In this document: in pieces, positions 16,070 to 24,505 of the stretch
Layout of the letters: each line of letters begins with the position of its first letter
Numbering within the stretch: the stretch's first letter is position 1
Assembly (NCBI GenBank): GCA_965206775.1
Contig: CBDBKU010000003.1
Span: 1,488,001-1,552,000, forward strand
Direction: 5' to 3'
Length of the DNA: 64,000 bases
From: VXMF01 sp965206775
GTDB taxonomy: Bacteria; Acidobacteriota; Terriglobia; Bryobacterales; UBA6623
Translations under genes and position numbers: made by a program
Notes under the pieces: model-generated
Seen by the model: only the letters and a program-made list of their open reading frames with translations
What the model was told of the DNA's origin: nothing
Database searches by the model: none

Positions 16070-17260
16070 TCAGGCCGCGATCATCGCGTGCGGATCAATC
16101 ACGTACTTCCTTGCGGCTCCCTTGTCGAAGTCCCTATAGCCTTGCGGGGCATCGTCAAGCGAGATGCAGGTTGCATTGCAAGCTTTCGCCGGACTGGCCT
16201 TGCCGTACAGGATCGCCTGCATCAGTTGGTGGTGGTACGTCATGACCGGGCACTGCCCCGTCATAAAGTGGTGAGACTTGGCCCATCCGAGACCGATCCG
16301 GATTCCAAGGTTGCCGACCTTGGCATTTTCGTCGACGCCGCCCGGATCGCCAGTTACGTACAGGCCGGGGATTCCGATGCCGCCGCCCGCGCGGGTTACT
16401 TCCATGAGGGCGTTGAGCACGGTTGCGGGCTGCTCCACGACCGTGTCCTTGCCGTGCCCTCTGGCCTCAAAGCCCACGCAGTCGACGCCGCAGTCCACTT
16501 CGGGCACTCCCACGATCTGCTCGATCTGGTCTCCCAGAGAGGCGTCGTTCCGCAGGTCGACTGTTTCGCATCCGAAACTCGCGGCTTGCTCAAGCCGCTC
16601 GGGGATCATGTCGCCGACGATGACGCATGCCGCTCCGAGAAGCTGGCAGCCATGGGCGGAGGCGAGGCCGACCGGGCCGGCGCCGGCGACGTACACGATG
16701 CTTCCGGGTCCGACTCCGGCCGTGACTGCTCCGTGGAACCCGGTTGGGAAGATGTCGGACAGCAAGGTCAGGTCCGTGATCTTCTCCATGGCTTGATCCT
16801 TGTCAGGGAACTTCAGAAGGTTGAAGTCCGCGTATGGCACCATGACGTACTCTGCTTGGCCGCCAACCCATCCGCCCATATCGACGTAGCCGTAAGCCGC
16901 TCCTGGCCGTGCGGGATTCACCTCCAGACAAATCCCGGTCTTGCCTTGCTTGCAATTCCTGCAGCGCCCGCAAGCGATGTTGAACGGGACCGAGACGATG
17001 TCACCGACATCGATGAATTCCACGTCGCGGCCGGCTTCGATTACCTCGCCGGTGATCTCGTGCCCGAGCACGAGGCCCGCCGGAGCGGTGGTCCGCCCCC
17101 GGACCATGTGCTGGTCGCTTCCGCAAATGTTGGTGGAAACGATCTTCAGGATGACGCCGTGCTCGCACTTCCTGTTGCCGAGCGCCAGTTCGGGAAAGTC
17201 GATGGATTGCACTTCGACAACGCCTGGTCGAATGTAAGCAACTCCTCGATTTGATGCCAT
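16070..17260 (-). CDS. fdhA: Zinc-dependent formaldehyde dehydrogenase, glutathione-independent type
   Basis: The 396-residue medium-chain dehydrogenase matches the length and motifs of Pseudomonas putida FdhA. The catalytic zinc ligands are C46 in 'TNICGSDQH' and H67 in 'LGHEITGEV', the structural zinc site is C97, C100, C103 and C111, and the NAD site is 'VAGAGPVGLAS'. The family signature 'GGWVGGQAEYVMVPYADFNL' and 'CGVDCVGFEARGHG' are also present. The P. putida enzyme oxidises formaldehyde to formate and dismutates aldehydes with tightly bound NAD+, in the cytoplasm. It could handle aldehyde from the PQQ alcohol dehydrogenases in this window; that link is inferred. ATG start at 17258-17260 with AGGAGG 6-7 nt upstream. 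Confidence 0.9.
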   Translation of the reverse strand: MASNRGVAYIRPGVVEVQSIDFPELALGNRKCEHGVILKIVSTNICGSDQHMVRGRTTAPAGLVLGHEITGEVIEAGRDVEFIDVGDIVSVPFNIACGRCRNCKQGKTGICLEVNPARPGAAYGYVDMGGWVGGQAEYVMVPYADFNLLKFPDKDQAMEKITDLTLLSDIFPTGFHGAVTAGVGPGSIVYVAGAGPVGLASAHGCQLLGAACVIVGDMIPERLEQAASFGCETVDLRNDASLGDQIEQIVGVPEVDCGVDCVGFEARGHGKDTVVEQPATVLNALMEVTRAGGGIGIPGLYVTGDPGGVDENAKVGNLGIRIGLGWAKSHHFMTGQCPVMTYHHQLMQAILYGKASPAKACNATCISLDDAPQGYRDFDKGAARKYVIDPHAMIAA

Positions 17261-17474
17261 GTTGTTCCTCCTATGCCAAATCGGCGGACAGCGCTGATTC
17301 CTGCCCGGCCATTCACAACCTGTAAGCGTTCCATAGGATACATACCTCGTCGCCAGGCTGCAACCGCGAGTCGCCGGGACTGTATCGGTTCCAGGCAGTC
17401 AGTCGTGTTCGAGCTCAGCTCTTGAGACCGCGACGATCCGAGTGCAACGATAGGTGACAGTCGAGGTGAGCCGG

Positions 17475-18350
17475 ATGTCCCTGCCGAAGTACAGCATCTC
17501 GACAGCCGACTGGGTAGCGGGCGCACGAGCCTGGCATCTCCGCAACACCGCAGCATTGTTCGAGGACCCGTATGCGGAGGTGCTGTCCGGGCCCGCCCTG
17601 AGACTGTTGCGGTGGATCAGGCCGGTGGAATGGCTGCTGATCAGAATCGTGTTGAATCCCATCCTGCCGTCAAGCATGTGCGTGCTGATGCGAGCTCGAT
17701 ACGCGGAGGAGTGCCTCGAGCATGCGATCGAGCAGGGCATCCGACAATACGTAATCCTAGGTGCGGGAATGGACTCTTTCGCGTTCAGGAGAGCGGATCT
17801 CCTTGAGCGGATCAAGGCCTTCGAGGTTGACCATCCGGTGACCCAAGGCAAGAAACTGCAGCGAATTGGGCGGAATGGGTTCGAGATTCCTCCGAACCAT
17901 CACTTCGTCGCAGCCGACCTCTCCACGATGTCACCAGCCCACGCACTTGCTGCAACTCCCTTCGACGCATCTGAGCCCGCATTCGTGTCCTTGCTCGGGG
18001 TCAGCTACTACCTGACTCCCGCAGCGATGGCTGCGACCTTGCGCGGCGTTGCCGAAGGGATGCGTCCGGGCACGCGCATTGTCGTCGACTATCTGCTCGA
18101 CATCGAGTCATCCGACCCGGGAACCCACACACTCCGGCAAAAGATGCTCGACTTCGTCAAGAAGCGCGGCGAGCCGATGCGAAGTTCGTATTCCTTGGAT
18201 GCCATGAATGCCCTGATGGCAGATTCAGGCTTCAGAACCTTGGAGAACTTCAGGATGACGGATCTCACCGAGGCCTATACCAAGGATCTCGGAACTGTCC
18301 CTTTCGATCCCCCCGACCTGTTCGCATTCGGCAACTTCGAGGTGGTCTAG
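17475..18350 (+). CDS. SAM-dependent methyltransferase, leucine carboxyl methyltransferase (LCMT/Ppm1) family
   Basis: The 291-residue protein begins with the family's 'ISTADWVAGARAW' and 'FEDPYAEVLSGP' (the usual 'DP.A..L' block). The SAM-binding loop is 'QYVILGAGMDSFAFR' (91-105) with 'AFEVDHP' following it, where the acidic residue binds the ribose. Bacterial members of this Ppm1/LCMT family methylate small molecules, often polyketide or other secondary metabolite carboxylates; the substrate cannot be read from sequence. The ATG at 17475 has GAGGTGAG 4-5 nt upstream and is preferred over the GTG at 17454. A decayed relative lies at 18812-19306. Confidence 0.88.
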   Translation: MSLPKYSISTADWVAGARAWHLRNTAALFEDPYAEVLSGPALRLLRWIRPVEWLLIRIVLNPILPSSMCVLMRARYAEECLEHAIEQGIRQYVILGAGMDSFAFRRADLLERIKAFEVDHPVTQGKKLQRIGRNGFEIPPNHHFVAADLSTMSPAHALAATPFDASEPAFVSLLGVSYYLTPAAMAATLRGVAEGMRPGTRIVVDYLLDIESSDPGTHTLRQKMLDFVKKRGEPMRSSYSLDAMNALMADSGFRTLENFRMTDLTEAYTKDLGTVPFDPPDLFAFGNFEVV

Positions 18351-18532
18351 GCAAGATCGTGGCGCTCCGGGCACAGGGCCCCTACCAAGCTATGGCGGTC
18401 GTGATTCAGTGGCTTCGGGCCTGCGGATCATGGGACAAGACATCGAATCGCTCGCCAGTTGGACGTTGCTGTCCATGCCTGTGCAAACCATGCAAGACGA
18501 GCGATTCTTTGCATTGAAGGAGGAGATGATCC

Positions 18533-18763
18533 ATGAAGTCTCTTGGGCCAGTCCGCTTCGGCAAGAACGGCAGAGTCTAGGGAGAGGTGGTTTACCAAGG
18601 GCTGCTCGGCCCCAGCCACGGGATCGACTGGGATCTTTCGGGCCTGCAGGACCGCCAAGGACTGACACTGCTGATGGGAACTCTGTTCCCGGGCGCAAAG
18701 GACGCCAAGCATCGGAATATCGCCAGCTAGGTGAACCAGTTCATCAAAGTCGTTGCGGTCTGA
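18533..18763 (+). pseudogene. Decayed small ORF with two in-frame TAG codons
   Basis: An ATG at 18533 with AAGGAGGAG just upstream opens a frame that reads 'MKSLGPVRFGKNGRV', a TAG at 18578-18580, 'GEVVYQGLLGPSHGIDWDL' and about 30 more sensible residues, a second TAG at 18728-18730, then 'VNQFIKVVAV' and TGA at 18761-18763. The translation across both TAGs has balanced, protein-like composition, unlike the shadow frames here. I do not recognise the family. The simplest reading is a small gene inactivated by two nonsense mutations; UAG recoding is a remote alternative. Confidence 0.45.
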
Positions 18764-18811
18764 CACCTGGTTGCCAGCCCAGCAAGAACCAATTCAATGA
18801 TCGCCACCTAG

Positions 18812-19306
18812 GTGTTCGAAATGTTGAATCTCTTCACGGCCGATATCGCTGCTTTCGAGCGAGCCTGGAACCAGCGCGCTAGTCCCCCTGTACTTGAAGA
18901 CCCGTACGCGCGGCACCCGTTCGGCCCGGTTCTCGGCTTCGCGCTTCGCACTTGCCCATTCGAGTGGCTCGTGACAAGGGCTTTGCTGATCGATGTCGTG
19001 CCCGCCAGCATGGTCGTCGACGCGCGGGCGCGATACAAGCGCTCGAGAGGGCGATTCGAGAGGACGGGGTTTCCCAATACGTGATCATCGGTGCGGGAAT
19101 GGATTCGTTCGCGTTTCGTCGCACCGATCTGCTGGACCGCTTGGTTCATCAGCGGAATCAATTCGCTGATGACACGGGAAGGTTTCGAGCCGATCGAGCA
19201 CTTCTCCGTTGCAGACCTCGGGCCGGCCGTCCGCGAAGAAGTCGGTATGCTGCTGTTCGAGATCTCGGGTATCTTCGGTCTCGGCGTGTTCCGGGTTGAT
19301 GGATCA
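18812..19306 (+). pseudogene. Broken copy of an LCMT-family methyltransferase
   Basis: Three pieces in different frames resemble the gene at 17475-18350. The first (18812-about 19035) has 'FTADIAAFERAWNQR', 'LEDPYARHPFGPVLG' and 'VVPASMVVDARARYK'. A shift to another frame gives 'ALERAIREDGVSQYVIIGAG' and 'MDSFAFRRTDLLDRL', the SAM loop. After a missing segment of roughly 120-150 residues the frame shifts again to 'MTREGFEPIEHFSVADLGPA' and 'EISGIFGLGVFRV', the C-terminal end. So there are two frameshifts and one internal deletion removing most of the catalytic fold. It ends against the stop of the TonB receptor gene. It looks like an old duplication or relic rather than a working gene. Confidence 0.75.
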
Positions 19307-21685
19307 AAAGAACCGCAGCGAGTAGGTGAATCGCACCCCGCGACCGATCTCCGGCGCTAGATCCTTGATGAATGACGAATGGTTGCGATAGAGCTGATCT
19401 CCGACGTTGAACACGTTCACGGAAAACTGGTGCGCCAGGTGCTGCTGGGGGTACGTGTAGGACGCCTTAAGGTTCATGACGGCGTACTCCGGAGTCGTCG
19501 TTTCGTTGGTGAATGTCCGGTCCTGCTCGCTTGCCAGCACCAGTTCCGGAGCTAGTCTGAACCCGCTCTTGCGAAAGTCCAGGCCGATTCTTCCCCGCAA
19601 CGGCGGGATCCGAGGCAAGAACGTGCCCGTGTCCGTATCCTTCGCGTCAACATAGTCCATGCCGAGGTTTAGCCGCAGAGCGCTGTGGAGTTCGATGCCG
19701 AGACTCGCTTCGGCTCCGGTGTAGCGCGCGTTTCGTTGCGTGTATTCGATTTTGAGGAGCTCGTCGACCTCCTCGCCACTGGCGAAGGGGAAGATAAAGT
19801 TCTTGAAGTCGTAGTAGAAGAAATTGAATTCCCCGCGCATGCGGCCCTCTCCGTGCCGCAGCGAGATATCCATGCCGTTCCCGGTCTCGGAGGCCAGGCT
19901 GGGATCGCCGATCTCGAATGCCCTGTTTCCGGCATGCGGTCCGAAGTTGTACAGCTCCTCAAGCGCTGGTGCGCGAAAACTGCGAGTGAAATTGGCGACG
20001 ACCGCGCCGCCCCGCCAGACATCAGCGTGGAGGCCGAAAGCCGCCGAGGCTCCTGTGAAAGCTCGATCGATCGCGTCAGGCGGTTCGCCCTCATGGTGCG
20101 CACCTTCATCGTCGCCTTCACCGTCGGCATGCTCGTCTTCCTCCGTGTGCCGGCCCTCGCGTTCTGCGTACGCAGGCTTGTATCGCTGCGTTTCGACACG
20201 CGCGCCGAACTGGATCTTGAACTGCTCGAATTCCAGTTCCTCGAGAGCGAAGAAAGCAAGGCCCTTCTGGTCGATCGGAGGACTGAGTGCCTCTTCGCCC
20301 GCGGCTATGTAGTCACGACCGACTCCCCACACCCCGAATCGGCCGCTGAGCGGTCCTCGCCTGCCTTGTTCGAAAACGCCGCGATAGGTGAAGCGATTGT
20401 TCTTGAACGTCGTGCCGATGGCGGACTCCCCATCTTCGAAGTGCTCGATTTCGTCGTGCACCCAGTTGACGTAGCTCAGCTTCAGTTCGAAGCTTTCGAT
20501 TGCCTTCCCCGGAGTGCGTAGACCCCAATTCATGCGGTAACTCTCACGGCGGCCCTGGAGGGCGATCCGCTCGATCTCCCCCTCGTCGTGCTCCTCTTCG
20601 CCTGTTCGATCGCCGTCCTCGTCGCCATGCTCGTCCTCGTGGCCGTGTTCTCCATGGAACTCCTGAACAAACGGAACTCCGAAGTCTCCGCGATCGACCT
20701 TTGCCTCGGCGCTGAAGAATATCGTCTCGCCATACCAACCGAACCCCCCACCGCCATTCAGTAGTTCCGAGCGCGAATTAAAGATCTGGCCTACCCCAGA
20801 GGCAACATAGTCTCCGGTCCGAACCCCTCCGCCCTGGCCCCAGACCATCGCCTTTCCTACCCCCACCTCGAAGCCGGCGTTGCCGCCGCCGAGCGCATTC
20901 GCGGTCCCGCCCGAGCCGGACATGAATCCACGCAATCCTTGATGCGGGTGCCGGTGGTGCTCGTGGTGGCGACTGACGGCGTTGACTGTCCCGCCCATTG
21001 CGTTGCCGCTGTAGAGCAGCGTGGCGGGTCCCTTGACAATCTCGAGTCTCGCCAATTGCCCGACATTGACGACCTCCCCGTGATCGCCTGACTGGGACGA
21101 GAGCGTGCCCGTGCTGATTCCGTCTTCCATGATCAGCACACGGTCGCCGTCAAAACCGCGAATGATCGGCCGCGAGCTACCGGGGCCGAAACTGCGTTTA
21201 GCGATTCCAGCGCCGACTCGTTGATCCAGCGCTTCACCAAGCGAGGAGGCCGGCACTTCGGCCAGGTCGTAAGCGTTCAAGGATTCCACATCCTGGAACG
21301 ACTCAAAGGTTGTCTCGTGGCGCTCCGATGCGGTCACCGTAATTTCGTACCGTTCGGCGGCTATCGACAGGAGGAAATCGAGCGATGCCTCGCTTCCGGC
21401 CGCAATGTTTACGGTCTTCGCGGCTTCGTTGAACAACTGGTCGAGATGGGAAACGACATGATATTTCCCCGGCGGAACGTTGTCGAATCGGTACGAGCCA
21501 TCGTCGTCCGAGAGGGTGTTGCGGCCGAGTTCGACGATCAGGACGTTGGCCCCGTGCAGTGGGCTGCCCGTCTCCTTCATTGAAATCGTCCCGCCCAGCC
21601 GCCCGGTCGGTTGAGCTGTCACGGGGACCGCCGCAATTGCGAGAATTGCAAGGAACTGGCGGCGGCGAGGGCGTAGGTGTGGCAT
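19304..21685 (-). CDS. TonB-dependent outer-membrane receptor, His-rich (ZnuD-like, probably zinc)
   Basis: The 793-residue protein has a signal peptide (about 8-25), a carboxypeptidase-regulatory-like beta domain (26-108: 'LGGTISMKETGSPLHGANV'), the plug ('LGEALDQRVGAGIAKRSFG', 'PIIRGFDGDRVLIMEDG', 'LARLEIVKGPATLLYS') and a 22-strand-type barrel ending in Phe-Phe. Three His/Asp/Glu-rich loops stand out, at about 239-248, 344-366 and 512-534. In ZnuD-type receptors such loops capture zinc at the cell surface. Energy comes from TonB-ExbBD, which is not encoded here. The ATG at 21683-21685 is used; the frame also allows a TTG one codon earlier. A ZIP transporter and a broken Cu/Zn-type permease lie 12-15 kb away. 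The substrate is inferred from the loops only. Confidence 0.88.
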   Translation of the reverse strand: MPHLRPRRRQFLAILAIAAVPVTAQPTGRLGGTISMKETGSPLHGANVLIVELGRNTLSDDDGSYRFDNVPPGKYHVVSHLDQLFNEAAKTVNIAAGSEASLDFLLSIAAERYEITVTASERHETTFESFQDVESLNAYDLAEVPASSLGEALDQRVGAGIAKRSFGPGSSRPIIRGFDGDRVLIMEDGISTGTLSSQSGDHGEVVNVGQLARLEIVKGPATLLYSGNAMGGTVNAVSRHHEHHRHPHQGLRGFMSGSGGTANALGGGNAGFEVGVGKAMVWGQGGGVRTGDYVASGVGQIFNSRSELLNGGGGFGWYGETIFFSAEAKVDRGDFGVPFVQEFHGEHGHEDEHGDEDGDRTGEEEHDEGEIERIALQGRRESYRMNWGLRTPGKAIESFELKLSYVNWVHDEIEHFEDGESAIGTTFKNNRFTYRGVFEQGRRGPLSGRFGVWGVGRDYIAAGEEALSPPIDQKGLAFFALEELEFEQFKIQFGARVETQRYKPAYAEREGRHTEEDEHADGEGDDEGAHHEGEPPDAIDRAFTGASAAFGLHADVWRGGAVVANFTRSFRAPALEELYNFGPHAGNRAFEIGDPSLASETGNGMDISLRHGEGRMRGEFNFFYYDFKNFIFPFASGEEVDELLKIEYTQRNARYTGAEASLGIELHSALRLNLGMDYVDAKDTDTGTFLPRIPPLRGRIGLDFRKSGFRLAPELVLASEQDRTFTNETTTPEYAVMNLKASYTYPQQHLAHQFSVNVFNVGDQLYRNHSSFIKDLAPEIGRGVRFTYSLRFF

Positions 21686-21858
21686 CAACCCGAACTAGCC
21701 TCAGACTAGACGCGCCTCGAGCGACTCCCGAGGCTTTCTCCGCAAGCGGGCGCCAATCTCGAATGACCGGGACCGACGGCAAGCCGGGCGGGCAATCCGG
21801 ATCCGCTGCTTCCGGCGCGCGCCCCGTTCGCGCGCTGACCTTGCGGAATCACTTCAGG

Positions 21859-21869
21859 GGGCTGAGGGG
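21859..21869 (+). repeat. Target-site duplication, left copy
   Basis: The 11-bp sequence gggctgagggg abuts the left end of the IS4-family element and is repeated exactly at 23263-23273. Length fits IS4-family duplications. Confidence 0.85.
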
Positions 21870-21886
21870 CATATGCGCTAACTTAT
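21870..21886 (+). repeat. Left terminal inverted repeat of the IS4-family element
   Basis: Seventeen bases matching the reverse complement of 23246-23262 at 16 positions. The final stop codon of the ancestral transposase frame lies in it. Confidence 0.85.
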
Positions 21887-23242
21887 TGATCGCCACCAAA
21901 GAAATCCGCCATCTGTGATCGGCGCTTCCGAGGAGTCTCCGCTAGTTCCGCCGAAATCGCCTGCCAGTCAGCGAGTGTCTGCGACAGCGGAATCGGCGGC
22001 TCGATCGCTCGTTGCACCTGGTTCCAAACGAATTTGAAGTCACGCCAGGCGCTGCGTGGGCGATCCCGGTCCCACTTCGTACCCCCAGGGGGAAATGGCG
22101 CTCGCGTGGTGGATCAGTTTCTCGACCAGCAGCGCAGCCAGCAGCTTGCCGTACAGCCACGCCTTCGCGCTGTCGTCGTCGTACTTCGGCAGGCAGCCCA
22201 GCTGGGCCAGCGACTTGAATCGCTTGAACGTCAATTCCACCTGCCAGCGCGTGCGATACCACCCCAGCACGTCGGCGGCCGACCACTCGCTTGCCGGCAC
22301 GGTGGTGAACAGAATGACGTACTTGGCCAGTTCCAGCGTGGCCGGCTGGACCGTGCGCCCCTTCCGGGAGGCCTCCTTGCGGATCTTCGCCTGGGCCAGG
22401 CGGACGGCCTCTTCGCTCTTGCGCAGGCCGCAGACCCGGCCCGCCACCGGCGCACCCTCGCTCGCCAGCGCACGGGCCGCGACGGACCCGATGATCCCGG
22501 GACTGTGCAGGGGCCGCAGGCAATCCACCAGGTCCAGCGCCGTGCCGTCTTCCTTTTCCAGCAACAACGATCCGCTGTTTACCCGCACGGTCACCTGGCC
22601 CCCTGCCTCGGCCACGTACTGAATCCCCCGACCCGTCGAATACCCGCGATCCGCCAGAATGCAGTCCCCCGCCGCGATCGGGAACTGCTTCAGCGACTCG
22701 CCCGTGCCCGCTCCTTCCGTCCGCGTCAGCTTGAAGAAGTCGCAGGTCAGCGACGGCAGCCGCACGCTGTAATGAATCCGCCACAGCGAACCCGTCCGCC
22801 CCGGCTCGCTCACCGTCGTCGCATCGAAGGCCCGGACCTCGCCACTGTCCGCCGCCGTGGTGGCGGCCAGCCCTTGCTCCCGGAACAGCTCCACGCACAG
22901 CGCCTGCAGCCAGTCCCGTGATTTCCGCAGCCGTTTCAGCAAGGCGACGTCCGACAGGTCCGCCAGATCCGCCCGGCGCGCTCGCACCACCGTCTCGCGC
23001 AGCGAGTGGCCACAGCCCAGATGCAGCAGTAGTGTGCGCAGCAGGTTCCCGGGCGACTTGTGCTTACGCAGTTTCCTCAGCGCTCCGGTCTGGCGCGCCA
23101 GGTCCTCCCAGTTCGGCGGCAGGAAGGAGACCAGCAGCCCCCAGTCCTCGTTCAGTGGTTCACTTGTCTCCGGGTTCACTTCTTTCGCCGGGTGCCTATA
23201 CCACCCTTCCAAAATCATACCCGGCAGAATCTGTGATGTCAA
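21883..23242 (-). pseudogene. IS4-family transposase, frameshifted near the C-terminus
   Basis: The first 375 or so residues read in one frame and contain the DDE triad: D140 in 'VRAFDATTVS', D198 in 'CILADRGYS' and E336 in 'YRTRWQVELTFKRFKSL' (the YREK-like signature region of IS4). After 'AISPWG', around 22083-22092 in a run of C5-T-G5, homology continues in another frame as 'AWRDFKFVWNQVQRAIEP', 'LADWQAISAELAETPRKRR' and 'QMADFFGGDQ', ending at TAA 21883-21885. The uninterrupted frame instead stops at 22040 after about 17 unrelated residues. A +1 (or -2) change has therefore removed the normal last 65 residues. All catalytic residues are kept, so activity is uncertain. Start is TTG 23242 or ATG 23218. 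Confidence 0.85.
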
Positions 23243-23245
23243 CCT

Positions 23246-23262
23246 ATAAGTTAGCGCTTATG
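23246..23262 (-). repeat. Right terminal inverted repeat of the IS4-family element
   Basis: Reverse complement matches 21870-21886 with one mismatch; it abuts the right copy of the target duplication. Confidence 0.85.
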
Positions 23263-23273
23263 GGGCTGAGGGG
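23263..23273 (+). repeat. Target-site duplication, right copy
   Basis: Exact second copy of gggctgagggg, directly after the right inverted repeat. Confidence 0.85.
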
Positions 23274-23397
23274 GCGGTTTGTTCGCCGGTGGGCAGCCTT
23301 GCTACGAGAGCAGAGCTTGTTTCCAGTCCGTCCGCGAGACGACACTGGGCCGGACCGTCAGATGTATCGCCGGACTCTGCATGGAAAAATGTCCGCG

Positions 23398-23473
23398 TGG
23401 TGAGCGCGCAGGGACTCGAACCCCGAACCTAGTGATTAAGAGTCACTTGCTCTACCAATTGAGCTACGCGCCC
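23398..23473 (-). tRNA. tRNA-Lys (anticodon CTT)
   Basis: Read on the minus strand from 23473, the sequence folds as a full cloverleaf. The acceptor GGGCGCG pairs with CGCGCTC, the D-arm contains AGCTCAATTGGTAGAGC, the anticodon stem AGTGA/TCACT encloses loop CTCTTAA with anticodon CTT, and the T-arm has GGTTCGAGTCC-like conserved bases. The discriminator is A and the CCA end (23398-23400) is encoded. It decodes AAG lysine codons. The IS4-family element lies 125 bp downstream of it in the gene's direction. Confidence 0.95.
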
Positions 23474-23652
23474 ACAGCCGGACTATCTAGTACGAAGCCT
23501 AGCCCGCCGGGAGAGGCTAACCGACTCCGCCGATTCAGAATACCACGTTGAGCCGTTTCAGCTGGTTGGCATGGCTCGAGTCCACCGGATCCGAGAGCTC
23601 AACGACTTCATGCCGAGCGTGTGATGGACCGGCTCCACTGGCGGTCGCCCGC

Positions 23653-24438
23653 TCAGGGGTTATAGATGCCCAGTACGTGCTGGTCGAAATCGATGAGCGC
23701 TCCGGTCATCATGCACGACTCGTCGCTCAGCAAGTATGCGACCATGCCTGCCACGTCCCTGGGGCGCAGGATCCTCCCGAATGGCGAGCCTTGATCCGCA
23801 GTCTCGAGCCAGTCCTCAGGCTGGTCTTCGAGAGTTTGCACTGCGTGTTCCGCCGGCGTCGCCATCCAGCCGATGTTTAGCGCGTTGACGCGGATGCGGT
23901 GCTGCTTCTGAGAATGGGCCGCGTTCTTGGTCAAGGTCGCGAGCGCCCCCTTGGAGACGCTGTAGGGCGTCAAATTAGGTGTTCCTCCGTGCGCTGACAT
24001 GCTCAGGACGTTGACGATGCTCCCGCCTCGCTTCTCCCTTTGCATGATCTTGACAGCGCCCTGCATGAGTAGGAACGGTGCCCGGAGGTTCACCGCCATG
24101 AACTTGTCCCAGTGATCCACGGATGTCCCTTCGAGCGTTCCGCGCTCGGTGCAGGCGGCAGCGTTCACCAGGCCGTCCAACCGGCCGAATTCCTCGTCGG
24201 CCCGCGCGATGATTCTTCGACACGTCGCCGGGTCCTCGAGTTCGCCGGGGACGAACGCAGTCCGGCATCGCTCGGTGGCATGCCTCGCCGCGACAGCCTC
24301 CCCCCGCTCCCGGGACCGGCCGGTGATGACAACGCCCGCCGTTCCGCGGTCTACGGCCAGACGAACGATCTCCTCTCCGAGGCCTTGAGTGGACCCTGTG
24401 ACCGCGATGACTTTTCCTTGCAACGAACCAGCGGTCAT
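23653..24438 (-). CDS. Short-chain dehydrogenase/reductase (SDR)
   Basis: A classical SDR of 261 residues. The cofactor loop is 'TGSTQGLG' (14-21), the 'NAAA' block (92-95) replaces the common NNAG, and the catalytic residues are a Ser of 'NVLSMSAHGG' (146-148), Y159 and K163 in 'TPYSVSKGA'. 'GRSRERGE' after the second strand suggests NADP(H) preference through Arg, which is inferred. Members oxidise or reduce alcohols, ketones or sugars; the substrate is unknown. The start at ATG 24436-24438 is set by homology, since the same frame continues upstream only through the antisense of the low-complexity tail of the yhaM-like gene. It lies 67 bp behind that gene and is probably co-transcribed. Confidence 0.88.
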   Translation of the reverse strand: MTAGSLQGKVIAVTGSTQGLGEEIVRLAVDRGTAGVVITGRSRERGEAVAARHATERCRTAFVPGELEDPATCRRIIARADEEFGRLDGLVNAAACTERGTLEGTSVDHWDKFMAVNLRAPFLLMQGAVKIMQREKRGGSIVNVLSMSAHGGTPNLTPYSVSKGALATLTKNAAHSQKQHRIRVNALNIGWMATPAEHAVQTLEDQPEDWLETADQGSPFGRILRPRDVAGMVAYLLSDESCMMTGALIDFDQHVLGIYNP

Positions 24439-24505
24439 GGCGGTGTTCAGTCTTCGATGCTCCCGGCGTCCGTTGAGCGGCTGATGTGGATGCCCTCTGC
24501 GCGCC

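Larger units (their letters stand above)
21870..23262 (-). mobile_element. IS4-family insertion sequence, 1393 bp
   Basis: Terminal inverted repeats of 17 bp are visible: catatgcgctaacttat at the left end (21870-21886) and the complement of 23246-23262 at the right, with one mismatch. The element is flanked by an 11-bp direct repeat, so its boundaries are well defined and the insertion is probably recent. It carries one transposase gene that fills it, ending inside the left repeat. It inserted between the TonB receptor promoter side and the tRNA-Lys gene. Confidence 0.9.

Noticed and set aside
21942..22898. 318-codon minus-strand frame inside the IS element
   Set aside because: Gly/Ala/Arg-rich alternate frame of the transposase; the DDE residues are all in the frame ending at 22040.
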